64,000 nt of DNA from Ramlibacter tataouinensis (GCF_027941915.1 NZ_CP116009.1:3720001-3784000), one strand, 5' to 3'; shown: positions 1-9,056, numbered from the stretch's first letter. A program made the numbers and translations. The notes: generated from the letters alone by a model not told the origin.

Positions 1-940
1 CGAACAGGGGCAGGTTGAAGGTCACGCCGAGCTGGCCCACGTTGCTGCGGTTGTCCAGCGCGCTGGTGGTGCTGCCGCCCAGGTTGCGCTGCACGCCGTA
101 GCTGGCGGTCAGGTCCAGCGTGGGCTTGTGGCCGGCCTTGGCCTTCTCGATCTCCCACTCGGCAATGTCGAGCGCGGTGCGGGCCTGCTGGATCACCGGG
201 CTGGCCCCTTCGGCCTGCGACACCCAGGCTTCCGCGCTGGCGGGCTCGGGGGCCGGCACGTTCAGCGGCGCGGCCAGCGGCGTCGGCTGCGCATCGGGCT
301 TGCCGGTCAGCGTCTCCAGCGCCAGCCGGCGCACCCGCAGGTCGTTCTCGGCCTGGATCTCCTGCGCGGTCACCAGGTCGTAGCGCGCCTGCGCCTCGCG
401 GGTGTCGGTGATGGTGGCGGTGCCGACCTCGAAGTTGCGCTTGGCCGAGGCGAGCTGCTCGCCCACCGCGGTCTTTTGCGCCCGCACGAAGGCCAGCGTG
501 TCCTGCGCGGCCAGTACGTCGAAGTAGGCCTGGCTCACGCGCACGATCAGGTCCTGCGCGGCGGCCGTCAGCTGCGACTGGGCCAGCTCGGCCTGCAGCT
601 TGCCCTGCTGCCAGGTGGCCCAGTTGGCCGGGCGGTACAGCGGTTGCGAGGCGGCGATGCTGGCCGTGCGGGTGCCGAAGCTGCGGTCGGTCGGGGGGGT
701 GTTGACGTCGAGGCTGGAGCGGCTCACGCCGGCCGACAGGTTGGCGCTGGGCAGGATGCCGGCGCGGGCCTGCTCGGCGCGCGCCAGGTTGGCGTCGTAC
801 TGCGCCTTGGCCGATTGCCAGGCGGCGTCGTGGGCGCGCGCCGACTCGTACAGCTCCAGCAGGCTTTGCGCACCCGCGGGTGCGGCCGCGAAGGCGGCGA
901 CCAGGGCCGCTGCCAGGGGGAGTCGCCGTGAAGCTGTCAT
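1..940 (-). CDS. TolC-family outer-membrane efflux protein (C-terminus beyond window)
   Basis: The gene reads from an ATG at 940 towards position 1 and leaves the window after about 313 residues. The first 25 residues form a signal peptide (charged start, Ala/Leu-rich core, cleavage near GAQ/S). The rest shows the repeated long-helix pattern of the TolC family: LLELYESARAHDAAWQSAK near the start and YFDVLAAQDTLAFVRAQK further on. Family role: trimeric outer-membrane channel that completes type I or RND export. It follows the rhodanese gene by about 48 bases on the same strand, an order common in Burkholderiales. It probably serves as the general TolC. It is not part of the RND operon proper, because two enzyme genes lie between. 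Confidence 0.9.
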   Translation of the reverse strand, partial: MTASRRLPLAAALVAAFAAAPAGAQSLLELYESARAHDAAWQSAKAQYDANLARAEQARAGILPSANLSAGVSRSSLDVNTPPTDRSFGTRTASIAASQPLYRPANWATWQQGKLQAELAQSQLTAAAQDLIVRVSQAYFDVLAAQDTLAFVRAQKTAVGEQLASAKRNFEVGTATITDTREAQARYDLVTAQEIQAENDLRVRRLALETLTGKPDAQPTPLAAPLNVPAPEPASAEAWVSQAEGASPVIQQARTALDIAEWEIEKAKAGHKPTLDLTASYGVQRNLGGSTTSALDNRSNVGQLGVTFNLPLF

Positions 941-988
941 TCGTCCGTCCTTGCTCGAGTTCTGTCGGTCGATTCGGTGGTGGGGGCT

Positions 989-1324
989 TCAGTAGCGCGG
1001 CACGGCGCAGTCGCGCTCGAGCGACCAGGCGTCGATGCCGCCCACGATGTTGGCCACGTGCTCGAAGCCGTTGTGCGCCAGGAACATCGCCACCCGCTGG
1101 CTGCGTGCGCCGTGGTGGCACAGGCAGGCCACCGGCCGGTCGGCATCCAGTTCGGCCAGCCGGGCCGGGATCTCGTTCATCGGGATGGCCACGACCTCGA
1201 AGCCGGCCGGCGCCACGCTGGCCGCGCGCAGCTCCGGCGCCTCGCGCACGTCCAGCACGAGGCCGTTGCCGCCCTGGGCGGCCAGCCAGGCGTCGAGGTC
1301 GGTGGGGCGGACCTGGTCGATCAT
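989..1324 (-). CDS. Rhodanese-like single-domain sulfurtransferase
   Basis: A 111-residue protein consisting of one rhodanese domain, with no signal peptide, so probably cytoplasmic. The active-site loop reads CLCHHGARS, and Cys69 occupies the catalytic position of the usual CxxGxR loop. GLVLDVREAPE at residues 21-31 is the conserved N-terminal rhodanese motif. Family members carry a persulfide sulfur on this Cys; the acceptor here is unknown. The ATG overlaps the stop of the upstream methyltransferase-like gene by one base (TGATG), so the two are probably translationally coupled. Confidence 0.88.
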   Translation of the reverse strand: MIDQVRPTDLDAWLAAQGGNGLVLDVREAPELRAASVAPAGFEVVAIPMNEIPARLAELDADRPVACLCHHGARSQRVAMFLAHNGFEHVANIVGGIDAWSLERDCAVPRY

Positions 1325-2013
1325 CAGAACTTGAAGCGCGAGGGCTCAGGGAAGTTCAGCAGGCGCGGCGCCAGCGTGTCCCAGGGCTGCGCCGTGGTGA
1401 AGGTGGCGTCGCCGGTGCGGGTGATGATGGTGGCGCGCATCACCGGCTCGTCGCCGGTGATGGTGGCGAGGCGGCCGCCCGGCTTGAGCTGCTGCAGCAG
1501 CGCCTGCGGCACCTCGGCCACCGAGCCGCTGAGCAGGATCACGTCGAACGGGCCTTCGGCGGCCAGGCCGCGCGAGCCGTCGGCCTCGCGCACTTCGCAG
1601 TTGCGCACGCCGGCGCGCTGCAGGTTCTCGCGCGCCATGCGGGCCAGCTCGGGCTCGATCTCCAGCGTGATCACGCGCTGGGCGCGCGCCGCCAGCAGCG
1701 CCGCCATGTAGCCGGAGCCGGCGCCGACTTCGAGCACCTTCTCGTGGCCCTGCAGCTTCACGTCCTGCACCAGGCGCGCTTCGACCTTGGGCTCCAGCAT
1801 CACCTGGCCCAGGCGCAGCGCCTCGTCGCGCTCGCCGCGCAGCGGCAGCATCATGTCCACGAAGGCCAGCGCCCGGTGCCGGGGCGGCACGAACTCCTCG
1901 CGCCGGATCTGCGCCAGCAGTTGCAGGATCGGCTCGTCCAGCACATCCCAGGGGCGGATCTGCTGCTCGATCATGTTGAAGCGGAGTTCGGCAAGGGTCG
2001 GTTCGGCGTTCAT
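1324..2013 (-). CDS. Protein-L-isoaspartate O-methyltransferase family protein
   Basis: A 229-residue class I SAM-dependent methyltransferase. The SAM-binding motif is VLEVGAGSGYMAALLA, followed by the acidic-residue strand ITLEIEPELA. The N-terminal segment NMIEQQIRPWDVLD is typical of the Pcm-like branch found beside rhodanese and tolC genes in Burkholderiales. This branch differs from classical Pcm, so repair of isoaspartyl residues is plausible but not certain. The gene lies 21 bases downstream of the RND permease stop and overlaps the rhodanese start by one base. Confidence 0.85.
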   Translation of the reverse strand: MNAEPTLAELRFNMIEQQIRPWDVLDEPILQLLAQIRREEFVPPRHRALAFVDMMLPLRGERDEALRLGQVMLEPKVEARLVQDVKLQGHEKVLEVGAGSGYMAALLAARAQRVITLEIEPELARMARENLQRAGVRNCEVREADGSRGLAAEGPFDVILLSGSVAEVPQALLQQLKPGGRLATITGDEPVMRATIITRTGDATFTTAQPWDTLAPRLLNFPEPSRFKF

Positions 2014-2034
2014 TTCTACTCGAGAGGCTGGGGA

Positions 2035-5000
2035 CTAGGGCAAACCCCGAATTTTAGAAGCGGGCACAGCAGCGGCCCCGCCGCCGGCGCCCGGGGCCGG
2101 ATTCCCGCCCCCGGCCAGCGCCGGGGAAGCCGCCGAAGCGCCATGGCCCGTGTCGTCATCCCCGCGCATGCGGGGATCCAGCGCAACGCGCCCGCCGCGC
2201 GAGCGGCGGCGCAGCCAGGCCGCGAAATCATCCAGGTAGCAGTACACCACCGGCACCACCACCAGCGTCAGCAGCGAGGAGGTGATCACGCCGCCGATCA
2301 CCGCCTGGCCCATGGGGGCGCGCTGCTCGGAGCCTTCGCTCAGCGCGAACGCCAGCGGCACCATGCCGAAGATCATCGCCAGCGTGGTCATCAGGATCGG
2401 GCGCAGCCGCACCCGGGCGGCCAGCAGCAGCGCCTCGGCGCGCTCCATGCCCTCTTCGCGCATCCGGATCGCGAAGTCCACCAGCAGGATCGCGTTCTTG
2501 GTCACCAGCCCCATCAGCATCACGATGCCGATGATGGAGAACATCGAGACGGTCGAGCCGAACAGCATCAGCGCCAGCACCACGCCGATCAGCGTCAGCG
2601 GCAGCGAGGTCATCAGCGCCAGCGGCTGCAGGAAGCTCTTGAACTGGCTGGCCAGGATCATGTAGATGAAGATCACCGCCATCGCCAGCGCCGACATCGC
2701 GTAGCCGAAGGACTCGGCCATGTTCTTGGCCGAGCCGCTGAACTGCCAGCGGTAGCCCGGCGGGAAGGCGATGCCCTCCAGTTGCTTGCGGATGTCGGCC
2801 GAGATCTCGCCGGCGGCGCGGTCGTGCGCGTTGGCGTTGATCGCCACTTCGCGCGTCAGGTCGCGCCGGTTCACCTGGTTGGGGCCGGTGCCTTCGCGCA
2901 CCTGCGCCACCTGGCCCAGGCGCACGATGCGGGCGCTGCCGTCGGCGTTCTGGCCGGTGGCGAAGGGCAAGCGATCGAGCTGCTGCGGCGCGACGCGGGC
3001 GTCGGGCGCCAGCCGCACGTTGACGTCGTAGGTCTGGTCGTCGGGCGCGCGCCAGTTGCCCACGGTCTGGCCGGCCACCAGGGTGCGCAGCGAGCCGGCG
3101 ATCTGGCCGACCGACAGGCCCAGGTCGGAGGCGGCGTCGCGCTGCACCTGCACCTCGATGGTGGGCTTGTCGGCCTTGACGCTGGAGTCCAGGTCCACCA
3201 GGCCGGGCGTGCCGCGGATGCGCTCCATCACCAGCCGGGCCAGCCGCTCCAGCTCCTGCTGGTCGGGCCCGAGGATGGAGAACTCGATCTGCTTGTTGCC
3301 GCCCACCGCATCGACCAGGCCGACGTGCGTGACGGTGATGCCGGGCACCTGCAGCAGGCGCTGGCGCAGCACGCCGGAGAGCTGGTCGACGCTGCGATGG
3401 CGCTGGTCGCGGTCGACCAGCCGCACGTACACCGAGGCGTAGATCTTGCCCTGCGCGGTGCCGGTGTTGATGGTCGACAGCGTGTACTGCACCTCCGGCA
3501 GCTCGCGCAGGATCGCCTCGACCTGGCGCGCCTTGGCCTCGGTCACCTCCAGCGACGAGCCCACCGGCGTGTGGAAGCTGACCGAGGTCTCGGAGTAGTC
3601 GGCCTTGGGCACGAACTCGGTGCCCAGCAGCGGCAGCATGAACACGCTGGCCACGAAGATGCCCAGCGCAAGACCCAGCGTGGCCAGCTTGTGGCCGAGC
3701 GACCAGCGCAGCAGCGACTGGTAGGTCTGCGCCAGCCATTCGGTGGCGCGGTCGAAGGCGCCGGTCACGCGGCCGATCGTGCGGTCGTACAGCGTGCGCG
3801 CCTCGCGCGGCTGGCCGTGGCGGTCGATCTCCGGGTCGTGCCAGATCGACGACAGCATCGGGTCCAGCGTGAAGCTGACGAACATCGAGATCAGCACCGC
3901 CGCCACGATGGTGATGCCGAACTCGTGGAAGAACTTGCCGATGATGCCGCCCATGAAGCCGATCGGCAGGAACACGGCGACGATGGAGAAGGTGGTGGCC
4001 AGCACCGCCAGCCCGATCTCCTGCGTGCCCTCCAGCGAGGCCTGGTAGGGCGGCTTGCCCATCTGCACGTGGCGCACGATGTTCTCGCGCACCACGATGG
4101 CGTCGTCGATCAGCAGGCCCACGCACAGCGACAGCGCCATCAGCGTGATCATGTTGATGGTGAAGCCGAAGGCGTGCATGAACAGGAAGGTGCCGATCAG
4201 CGCGATCGGCAGCGTCAGCCCGGTGATGACCGTCGAGCGCCACGAGTTCAGGAACAGGAAGACGATCAGCACCGTCAGCGCCGCGCCCTCGATCAGCGTC
4301 TGGCGCACGTTCTGCACGGCGACGCGGATCGGCCGCGAGGCGTCCTGGATCGGCTCCAGCCGCATGCCGGGGGGCAGCTCGGCCTTCATGTCGCGCAGCG
4401 TCTGCGCCAGGCCATCGGTGACCGCGATGGTGTTCTCGTCCTGCGATTTCTGCACCGACAGCAGCAGGGTGCGCTGGCCGTTGTAGAGGGCCAGGCTCTC
4501 CACTTCCTGGGCGCCGTCGGCCACGCGGGCCACCTGCTCCAGCCGCACGGGCGCGCCGCCCTTGCGCGCGACGATGATGCGGCCGAAGTCCTCGGGCCGC
4601 TGCATGCGCGCGTCGATCTGCACCACGCGCTCCTGTGCCAGCGAGCGGATGGCGCCGACCGGCAGGTCCTGGTTCTCGTTGCGCACCGCGGACACCACCT
4701 GGTCGGCGGTGATGCCGAAGGCCTCCAGCGCCTGCGGGTCGAGGTACAGGTTGATCTCGCGCTTGCTGCCGCCCACCAGCGTGACCGAGCCGACGCCGCG
4801 CACGTTCTCCAGCCGCTTCTTGAGCACCTGGTCGGCCCAGTTGGTCAGCTCCACCGAAGAGAACGCCTTGCCCTTGCTGTCGTCAGGCAGCACCGCCACC
4901 GACCAGATCGGCCGGCTGGCCGGGTCGAAGCGCAGCACGCGCGGCTCCTTGACCTCGGTGCGGAACAGCGGGCGGATGTTGGCCACCTTCTCGCGCACGT

Positions 5001-5319
5001 CGTCGGCCGCCTTGCGGCCGTCCAGGTGCAGCTGGAACTCGATGATGACCAGCGACTGGTTCTCGTAGCTGCGCGAGGTGAGGGCGTTGATGCCGGCGAT
5101 CGAGTTGACCGCCTCCTCGATCTTGCGCGTGACTTCGCTCTCGACCACCTCGGGCGAGGCGCCCGGGTACTCGGTCTGCACCACTACCACCGGGAAGTCG
5201 ATGTTGGGGAACTGGTCGACCTTGAGCCGCTGCAGCGAGAACAGCCCGAGCACCACCAGCGCCAGCATGAGCATGGTGGCGAAGACGGGATTCTTGAGGC
5301 TGACGCGGGTGAACCACAT
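2035..5319 (-). CDS. RND efflux pump inner-membrane permease (HAE1/AcrB-like)
   Basis: A 1094-residue proton-driven multidrug-type permease. It starts with MWFTRVSLKNPVFATMLML (TM1) and continues with the porter-domain hallmark VDQFPNIDFPVVVVQTEYPG. TM4 carries the proton-relay pair in GLLIDDAIVVREN. A second TM block near the C-terminus (GLVTKNAILLVDFAIRMREEG) completes the duplicated RND fold. The start lies 6 bases after the membrane-fusion gene, in one operon with the TetR gene. Unusual feature: after the last TM and the basic stretch FAAWLRRRSRGGR, a low-complexity tail of about 50 residues follows, part of it encoded by a palindromic repeat (residues about 1047-1054). The substrate cannot be told from sequence. 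Confidence 0.95.
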   Translation of the reverse strand: MWFTRVSLKNPVFATMLMLALVVLGLFSLQRLKVDQFPNIDFPVVVVQTEYPGASPEVVESEVTRKIEEAVNSIAGINALTSRSYENQSLVIIEFQLHLDGRKAADDVREKVANIRPLFRTEVKEPRVLRFDPASRPIWSVAVLPDDSKGKAFSSVELTNWADQVLKKRLENVRGVGSVTLVGGSKREINLYLDPQALEAFGITADQVVSAVRNENQDLPVGAIRSLAQERVVQIDARMQRPEDFGRIIVARKGGAPVRLEQVARVADGAQEVESLALYNGQRTLLLSVQKSQDENTIAVTDGLAQTLRDMKAELPPGMRLEPIQDASRPIRVAVQNVRQTLIEGAALTVLIVFLFLNSWRSTVITGLTLPIALIGTFLFMHAFGFTINMITLMALSLCVGLLIDDAIVVRENIVRHVQMGKPPYQASLEGTQEIGLAVLATTFSIVAVFLPIGFMGGIIGKFFHEFGITIVAAVLISMFVSFTLDPMLSSIWHDPEIDRHGQPREARTLYDRTIGRVTGAFDRATEWLAQTYQSLLRWSLGHKLATLGLALGIFVASVFMLPLLGTEFVPKADYSETSVSFHTPVGSSLEVTEAKARQVEAILRELPEVQYTLSTINTGTAQGKIYASVYVRLVDRDQRHRSVDQLSGVLRQRLLQVPGITVTHVGLVDAVGGNKQIEFSILGPDQQELERLARLVMERIRGTPGLVDLDSSVKADKPTIEVQVQRDAASDLGLSVGQIAGSLRTLVAGQTVGNWRAPDDQTYDVNVRLAPDARVAPQQLDRLPFATGQNADGSARIVRLGQVAQVREGTGPNQVNRRDLTREVAINANAHDRAAGEISADIRKQLEGIAFPPGYRWQFSGSAKNMAESFGYAMSALAMAVIFIYMILASQFKSFLQPLALMTSLPLTLIGVVLALMLFGSTVSMFSIIGIVMLMGLVTKNAILLVDFAIRMREEGMERAEALLLAARVRLRPILMTTLAMIFGMVPLAFALSEGSEQRAPMGQAVIGGVITSSLLTLVVVPVVYCYLDDFAAWLRRRSRGGRVALDPRMRGDDDTGHGASAASPALAGGGNPAPGAGGGAAAVPASKIRGLP
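2158..2177. repeat. Palindromic interspersed repeat core (ATCCCCGC-GCAT-GCGGGGAT)
   Basis: An 8-bp perfect inverted repeat (ATCCCCGC / GCGGGGAT) around a GCAT loop, flanked by GTCGTC on one side and CCAGCG on the other. This matches the common proteobacterial short palindromic repeat of the type CGTCATcCCCGC..GCGGGgATCCAG. Only one copy is seen in this window. It lies inside the reading frame of the RND permease, near its 3' end, where it encodes a run read as DPRMRGDD. It could also fold in RNA near the operon's 3' end. Confidence 0.75.
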
Positions 5320-5325
5320 GGGGTG

Positions 5326-6489
5326 TCAGGGGCTGGGGGTCTTGCCCGCGGCGGCGCGCGCCGCCGGCACGGGCGCTGCGGTGAACCGCACCGGCGTGCC
5401 TTCGCGCAGCTGCCCGACGGCGCCCTTGATGACCACGGTTCCGGCCGCGAGGCCGTCCACCGCGACCCAGCTCTCGCCTTCCACCTCGCCGCGCGCGCCC
5501 GGCGTCACCGCGCGGTGCGCCACGGCGCCGTTGTCCACCACCTGCACGTACGGCGCCGGTTTGTCGGTGCGCACCGCCGCCAGCGGCAGCGCCAGCGCAT
5601 CGGCGCGGCCGGTGGCCAGCCGGCCCTGCGCGAACAGGCCCTGGCGCAGCCCGGCTGCATCCTGCAGTGCCAGGTAGGCCGGCACGCTGCGGCTGCCGGC
5701 CTGGGCGCTCGGGTTGATGCGCACGACCTGCGCCGTGACCGGCCGCTCCAGGCCTTCCACCTGCAGCTGCGCGGTCTGGCCGACGCGCACCTGCACCGAA
5801 TCGGCCGCGCTCAGGGTCGCTTCCAGTTCCAGCCGCGACAGGTCGACGATCTCCACCACCCGCGCATCGACGCCGACCCGCTCGCCGGGCTGGGCCAGCC
5901 GCTGCGACACCACGCCCGCGATGGGCGCGCGCAGCACGGTGTCGTCCAGCGTCTTGCGCGCCATGTCGGCTGCCGCCACGGCGGCCTGGTGGGTCGAACG
6001 CGCCGCGTTCAGGTTGTTCAGCGAAGTGTCCAGCGCGGTCCTGGAGATGAAGCCCTGGTCCACCAGCGCCTTGTTGTTGTCCCACTGGCGCTGGGCGATG
6101 TCGATCTGCGCCTGGGCCGCGGCCGCCTGCTCGCTGGCCTGGCGCAGGCGCGCCTGGTATTCGGTGGCGTCGATGCGTGCGATCACCTGGCCGGCGCGCA
6201 CCGCATCGCCTTCGCGGACCGAAAGGCCTTGCAGTTCACCTGCCACGCGTGCCTTCACCTGGGCGGAGTTGACGGCGCGCAGCGAGCCCGACACCGGCAG
6301 GCCCTGCGACAGCGCCACCGACCGCACCTTCAGTACGTCGGATTCGGCCAGCTCCACCACGGCCTGCGCCTTGGCCACCGGCTCGGCGGCGGCGCGCTCC
6401 TTGCGCGCGGCGGCCAGCCGCAACGCGCCGACGGCGGCGAGCACCAGGACGAGGGCCGCGATGGCCCACTTCAATCGGCGGCGCGTCAT
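5326..6489 (-). CDS. RND efflux periplasmic adaptor (HlyD/AcrA-type membrane fusion protein)
   Basis: A 387-residue adaptor. An N-terminal membrane anchor (KWAIAALVLVLAAVGALRL, about residues 7-25) is followed by the first lipoyl half, VKARVAGELQGLSVREGD. A coiled-coil hairpin of about 70 residues comes next (EYQARLRQASEQAAAAQAQI onward), then the second lipoyl half (APIAGVVSQRLAQPGERV) and a beta-barrel domain. It links the permease to a TolC channel. I chose ATG 6489 because it overlaps the tetR stop (ATGA) and is followed directly by the Arg-rich anchor; an in-frame extension upstream would run through tetR. Cotranscribed with the permease. Confidence 0.92.
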   Translation of the reverse strand: MTRRRLKWAIAALVLVLAAVGALRLAAARKERAAAEPVAKAQAVVELAESDVLKVRSVALSQGLPVSGSLRAVNSAQVKARVAGELQGLSVREGDAVRAGQVIARIDATEYQARLRQASEQAAAAQAQIDIAQRQWDNNKALVDQGFISRTALDTSLNNLNAARSTHQAAVAAADMARKTLDDTVLRAPIAGVVSQRLAQPGERVGVDARVVEIVDLSRLELEATLSAADSVQVRVGQTAQLQVEGLERPVTAQVVRINPSAQAGSRSVPAYLALQDAAGLRQGLFAQGRLATGRADALALPLAAVRTDKPAPYVQVVDNGAVAHRAVTPGARGEVEGESWVAVDGLAAGTVVIKGAVGQLREGTPVRFTAAPVPAARAAAGKTPSP

Positions 6490-7181
6490 CGCTTGCCCGT
6501 CCGGTGGGCGGCCGGCGCGCAGATGCCGCCGAGCAGGATGTCGGCGACGTTCTGCAGGTAGCGCTGCGGGTCGAGGGCGTAGTCCTGCGGGGCGCAGGGC
6601 GCCAGCGAGTGCTTCATCATGATCAGGTGGACCATCGGCGCGATGATCGAGTAGACGGCGTAGTCCAGGTCGAGCGGCTTGAACTCGCCGCGGTCGATGC
6701 CGCGCTGCAGGATGCGCCGGATCAGCCGGTTGCCGGGGTTGATCACCTCCTGCTGGTAGAAGGCCGCCAGTTCGGGGAAGTTGCGTGCCTCGCTGATCAC
6801 CAGCTTGGTGATGCCCGAGGCGCGGGTGGCGCCCAGCCGGTCCCACCAGACCTGCAGGCAGTAGCGCACCATGTCGGGCGTGGAGCCCTGGAACGACTCG
6901 AACTCCTCGTACCACTCGGTGAAGCGGCCCGACACGTTCTCGCGCACCACCGCCTTGAACAGTTCCTCCTTGCTCGGGAAGTAGAGGAACAGCGTGCCCT
7001 TGGACACGCCGGCGCGGGCGGCCACTTCCTCCGAGCGGGTGGCGGCGAAGCCCTTTTCGACGAACAGGTCGAGCGCGGCATCCAGCAGCTCGCCGGGGCG
7101 GGCCTGCTTGCGGCGCTCGCGCTTGCCGGCCACTTCGTCGGCGGGCTCGGGCGGGGCGGCGAGGGGTTTGGCGGGGGACAT
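6486..7181 (-). CDS. TetR-family repressor of the RND efflux operon
   Basis: A 231-residue TetR regulator. The DNA-binding domain lies at about residues 25-75, with the recognition-helix signature VSKGTLFLYFPSKEELFKAV. The remaining helices form a ligand-binding domain with no recognisable specificity. It is the first gene of the tetR-adaptor-permease operon and its stop overlaps the adaptor start. A palindrome directly upstream (7184-7207) suggests autorepression together with the pump. As in other TetR-controlled pumps, a pump substrate is probably the inducer (inference). Confidence 0.92.
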   Translation of the reverse strand: MSPAKPLAAPPEPADEVAGKRERRKQARPGELLDAALDLFVEKGFAATRSEEVAARAGVSKGTLFLYFPSKEELFKAVVRENVSGRFTEWYEEFESFQGSTPDMVRYCLQVWWDRLGATRASGITKLVISEARNFPELAAFYQQEVINPGNRLIRRILQRGIDRGEFKPLDLDYAVYSIIAPMVHLIMMKHSLAPCAPQDYALDPQRYLQNVADILLGGICAPAAHRTGKR

Positions 7182-7183
7182 GA

Positions 7184-7207
7184 ATTACTGACTGACTGGT
7201 TAGTAAT
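7184..7207 (-). promoter_or_regulatory. Likely TetR operator upstream of the efflux operon
   Basis: ATTACT and AGTAAT form a perfect 6-bp inverted repeat around 12 bases. Inside it lies a second, imperfect dyad, ACTGACTGGTTAGT (11 of 14 positions symmetric). It ends two bases before the tetR start codon. The AT-rich site stands out in a region of about 70% GC, and its size and position suit TetR autoregulation. Confidence 0.7.
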
Positions 7208-7291
7208 GTAGCCGCGGGGGAGCCGGACCGTCAAGCCGGAGCCGCCGGCGCGAGCCTAAGTGCCGGGCGACCGCCATCCCCCTGAGCCAGA

Positions 7292-8056
7292 TCAAGGCCG
7301 GGCGACCCACAGGCCCAGTGCCTCGCGCAGCACCTGGCGCGACAAGGCCAGGCCGTCGGCCGACGGCAGCCAGGCCAGCAGCGGACGGGTCGGCGCGGCC
7401 GCAAAGCCGGTGGGCGCGGGCAGGACCGTGAAGCCGGCGCGCTCGAACTCCAGCACCGAGCGCGGCATGTGCCAGGCGTCGGTCACCAGCGCGATGCGGC
7501 TGATCTGCTCGCGCGCCAGCAGCTCGTGCATGCGGGCGGCGTTCTCGGCGGTGTCACGCGATTGCGCATCGGCCCAGCGCAGCTCGGCGCCGAACTCCGC
7601 CAGCGTGCGGCGCGCGGCCTCGGCTTCCGGCGGAAAGCCGTCGCCGGCCGCCCAGCCGATGCCGCCGGCAAAGGCCAACGGCTGGCCGGTCCGGCGCGCG
7701 AGCCAGGCGCCGTAGCGCAGCCGCGCCAGCGTGTAGCCGGTCGGTTGTGCCGCGCCGTACTCCGGCGCCTGCGGCACGATGCCGCCGCCGAGCACCACGA
7801 TGGCCTGCACCCGGGCCTGCGCGAGCTGGGCCGGCTGGGCCGCCGGTACCTGCGGCAGCACCGTGTGGGCCAGCGCGATCGCGACCGCGTGGCAACTGAG
7901 CAGCCACAGCCCCGCGATGCCGATGAAGGCGATCGTCAGGCCGGCCCGCACCCGCTTGCGGGCGGCGAGCAGCAGGCCGAGCAGGGCCAGCAGCAGCGGC
8001 GCGGTCGGCGGCATGACCAGCGCCGTGAGGATCGGTTTGAGTTCGCCAGGGAGCAT
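7292..8056 (-). CDS. DUF218/YdcF-ElyC family membrane protein
   Basis: A 254-residue protein with two N-terminal hydrophobic segments (about residues 10-31 and 38-60), followed by the DUF218 domain. IVVLGGGIVPQAPEY is the first conserved strand-loop; SRDTAENAARMHELL and ALVTDAWHMPRS are the other family motifs. Family members (ElyC, SanA, YdcF) affect envelope biogenesis, and some bind nucleotide-like ligands; the exact role is unknown. Transcribed alone, divergent from msrA with about 90 bases between. Confidence 0.85.
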   Translation of the reverse strand: MLPGELKPILTALVMPPTAPLLLALLGLLLAARKRVRAGLTIAFIGIAGLWLLSCHAVAIALAHTVLPQVPAAQPAQLAQARVQAIVVLGGGIVPQAPEYGAAQPTGYTLARLRYGAWLARRTGQPLAFAGGIGWAAGDGFPPEAEAARRTLAEFGAELRWADAQSRDTAENAARMHELLAREQISRIALVTDAWHMPRSVLEFERAGFTVLPAPTGFAAAPTRPLLAWLPSADGLALSRQVLREALGLWVARP

Positions 8057-8145
8057 GGGGTGAATGCTAGAGGCTGGCAGGACCGCGCAGACACGGCATT
8101 TCGGCCCCGGGCTACAGTGACCCTCTTTGCCCGGAGTCCCGCGCC

Positions 8146-8685
8146 ATGACCGATCCCCAAACCCTCGTCCTCGCCGGCGGCTGCTTCTGGTGCACCGAGG
8201 CGGTCTTCGTCAAGGTGCGCGGCATCACCGACGTCGAATCCGGCTACAGCAACGGCCACGTCCAGCGCCCCAGCTACGAGCAGGTCTGCACCGGCACCAC
8301 CGGCCATGCCGAGGTGGTCAAGCTGACCTACGACCCGGCGCAGATCAGCACGCGGCAGATCCTGGAGATCTTCTTCGTCGTGCACGACCCGACCCAGCTC
8401 AACCGCCAGGGCAACGACACCGGCACCCAGTACCGCAGCGGCATCTACTACACGACCGAAGAGCAGCGCCAGGTGGCCGAAGACCTGATCCGCGAAATGG
8501 GCCGGGACAAGCTGTTCGGCCAGCCCATCGTCACCGAGGTGCAGCCGCTGGCCAACTACTGGCCGGCCGAGGCCTACCACCAGGACTTCTTCGAGAAGAA
8601 CCCCTACCAGGGCTACTGCGTCGCCATCGCCGCGCCCAAGGTGGCCAAGTTCCGCAAGACCTTCGCGGCGCTGGCGAAGGATTGA
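8146..8685 (+). CDS. msrA: Peptide-methionine (S)-S-oxide reductase MsrA
   Basis: A 179-residue MsrA. The catalytic motif [11 protein letters not shown] begins at residue 11, with the nucleophile Cys13 and Cys16 beside it. Other family landmarks are [34 protein letters not shown] and [15 protein letters not shown], the last supplying a probable resolving Cys. It reduces methionine-S-sulfoxide in proteins using thioredoxin. There is no signal peptide, so it is cytoplasmic. Length and motifs are normal for the family. Confidence 0.96.
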   Translation: MTDPQTLVLAGGCFWCTEAVFVKVRGITDVESGYSNGHVQRPSYEQVCTGTTGHAEVVKLTYDPAQISTRQILEIFFVVHDPTQLNRQGNDTGTQYRSGIYYTTEEQRQVAEDLIREMGRDKLFGQPIVTEVQPLANYWPAEAYHQDFFEKNPYQGYCVAIAAPKVAKFRKTFAALAKD

Positions 8686-8738
8686 CGGGCGCGGGTGCTA
8701 GCCTCGGCGCCTTCATTCATTCATCGAGGATGGCTGCA

Positions 8739-9056
8739 ATGGCCTGGTTGGTGCTGGTGGTTGCCGGCTTGTTCGAGGTGGGCTGGGCCATCGGCCTGAA
8801 GTACACCGAGGGATTCACGCGTCTCTGGCCGACGGTGGGCACGGTCGTCGCGATGACGATCAGCGTGGTGTTGCTGGGGCTGGCGATGCGCACGCTGCCC
8901 GTGGGCACCGCCTATGCCGTGTGGACCGGCATCGGCGCCATCGGCACCGTGATCCTGGGCATCGTGCTGTTCGGCGACCCGGCCACGATCGCGCGGTTGG
9001 TGTGCGTGGGGCTGATCCTGGCGGGGATCGTGGGGTTGAAGCTGACGCACGCGTGA
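8739..9056 (+). CDS. sugE: SMR-family exporter, Gdx/SugE type (guanidinium/quaternary ammonium)
   Basis: A 105-residue protein with four transmembrane helices. It closely follows the Gdx/SugE subtype pattern, including [17 protein letters not shown] with the essential membrane Glu13 and [19 protein letters not shown]. Gdx-type members export guanidinium in exchange for protons as antiparallel dimers; some also move quaternary ammonium compounds. I chose ATG 8739 because GAGGA at 8726-8730 is then 8 bases upstream. The ATG at 8730 would overlap that ribosome-binding site. No guanidine riboswitch is visible in the 53-base upstream gap. Confidence 0.92.
   Translation: MAWLVLVVAGLFEVGWAIGLKYTEGFTRLWPTVGTVVAMTISVVLLGLAMRTLPVGTAYAVWTGIGAIGTVILGIVLFGDPATIARLVCVGLILAGIVGLKLTHA

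Noticed and set aside
880-6561. A 1893-codon open frame on the plus strand
   Set aside because: It lies antisense to the methyltransferase, RND permease and adaptor genes. Its composition (His/Arg/Gln/Ala-rich, no domain) is what high-GC antisense frames give.
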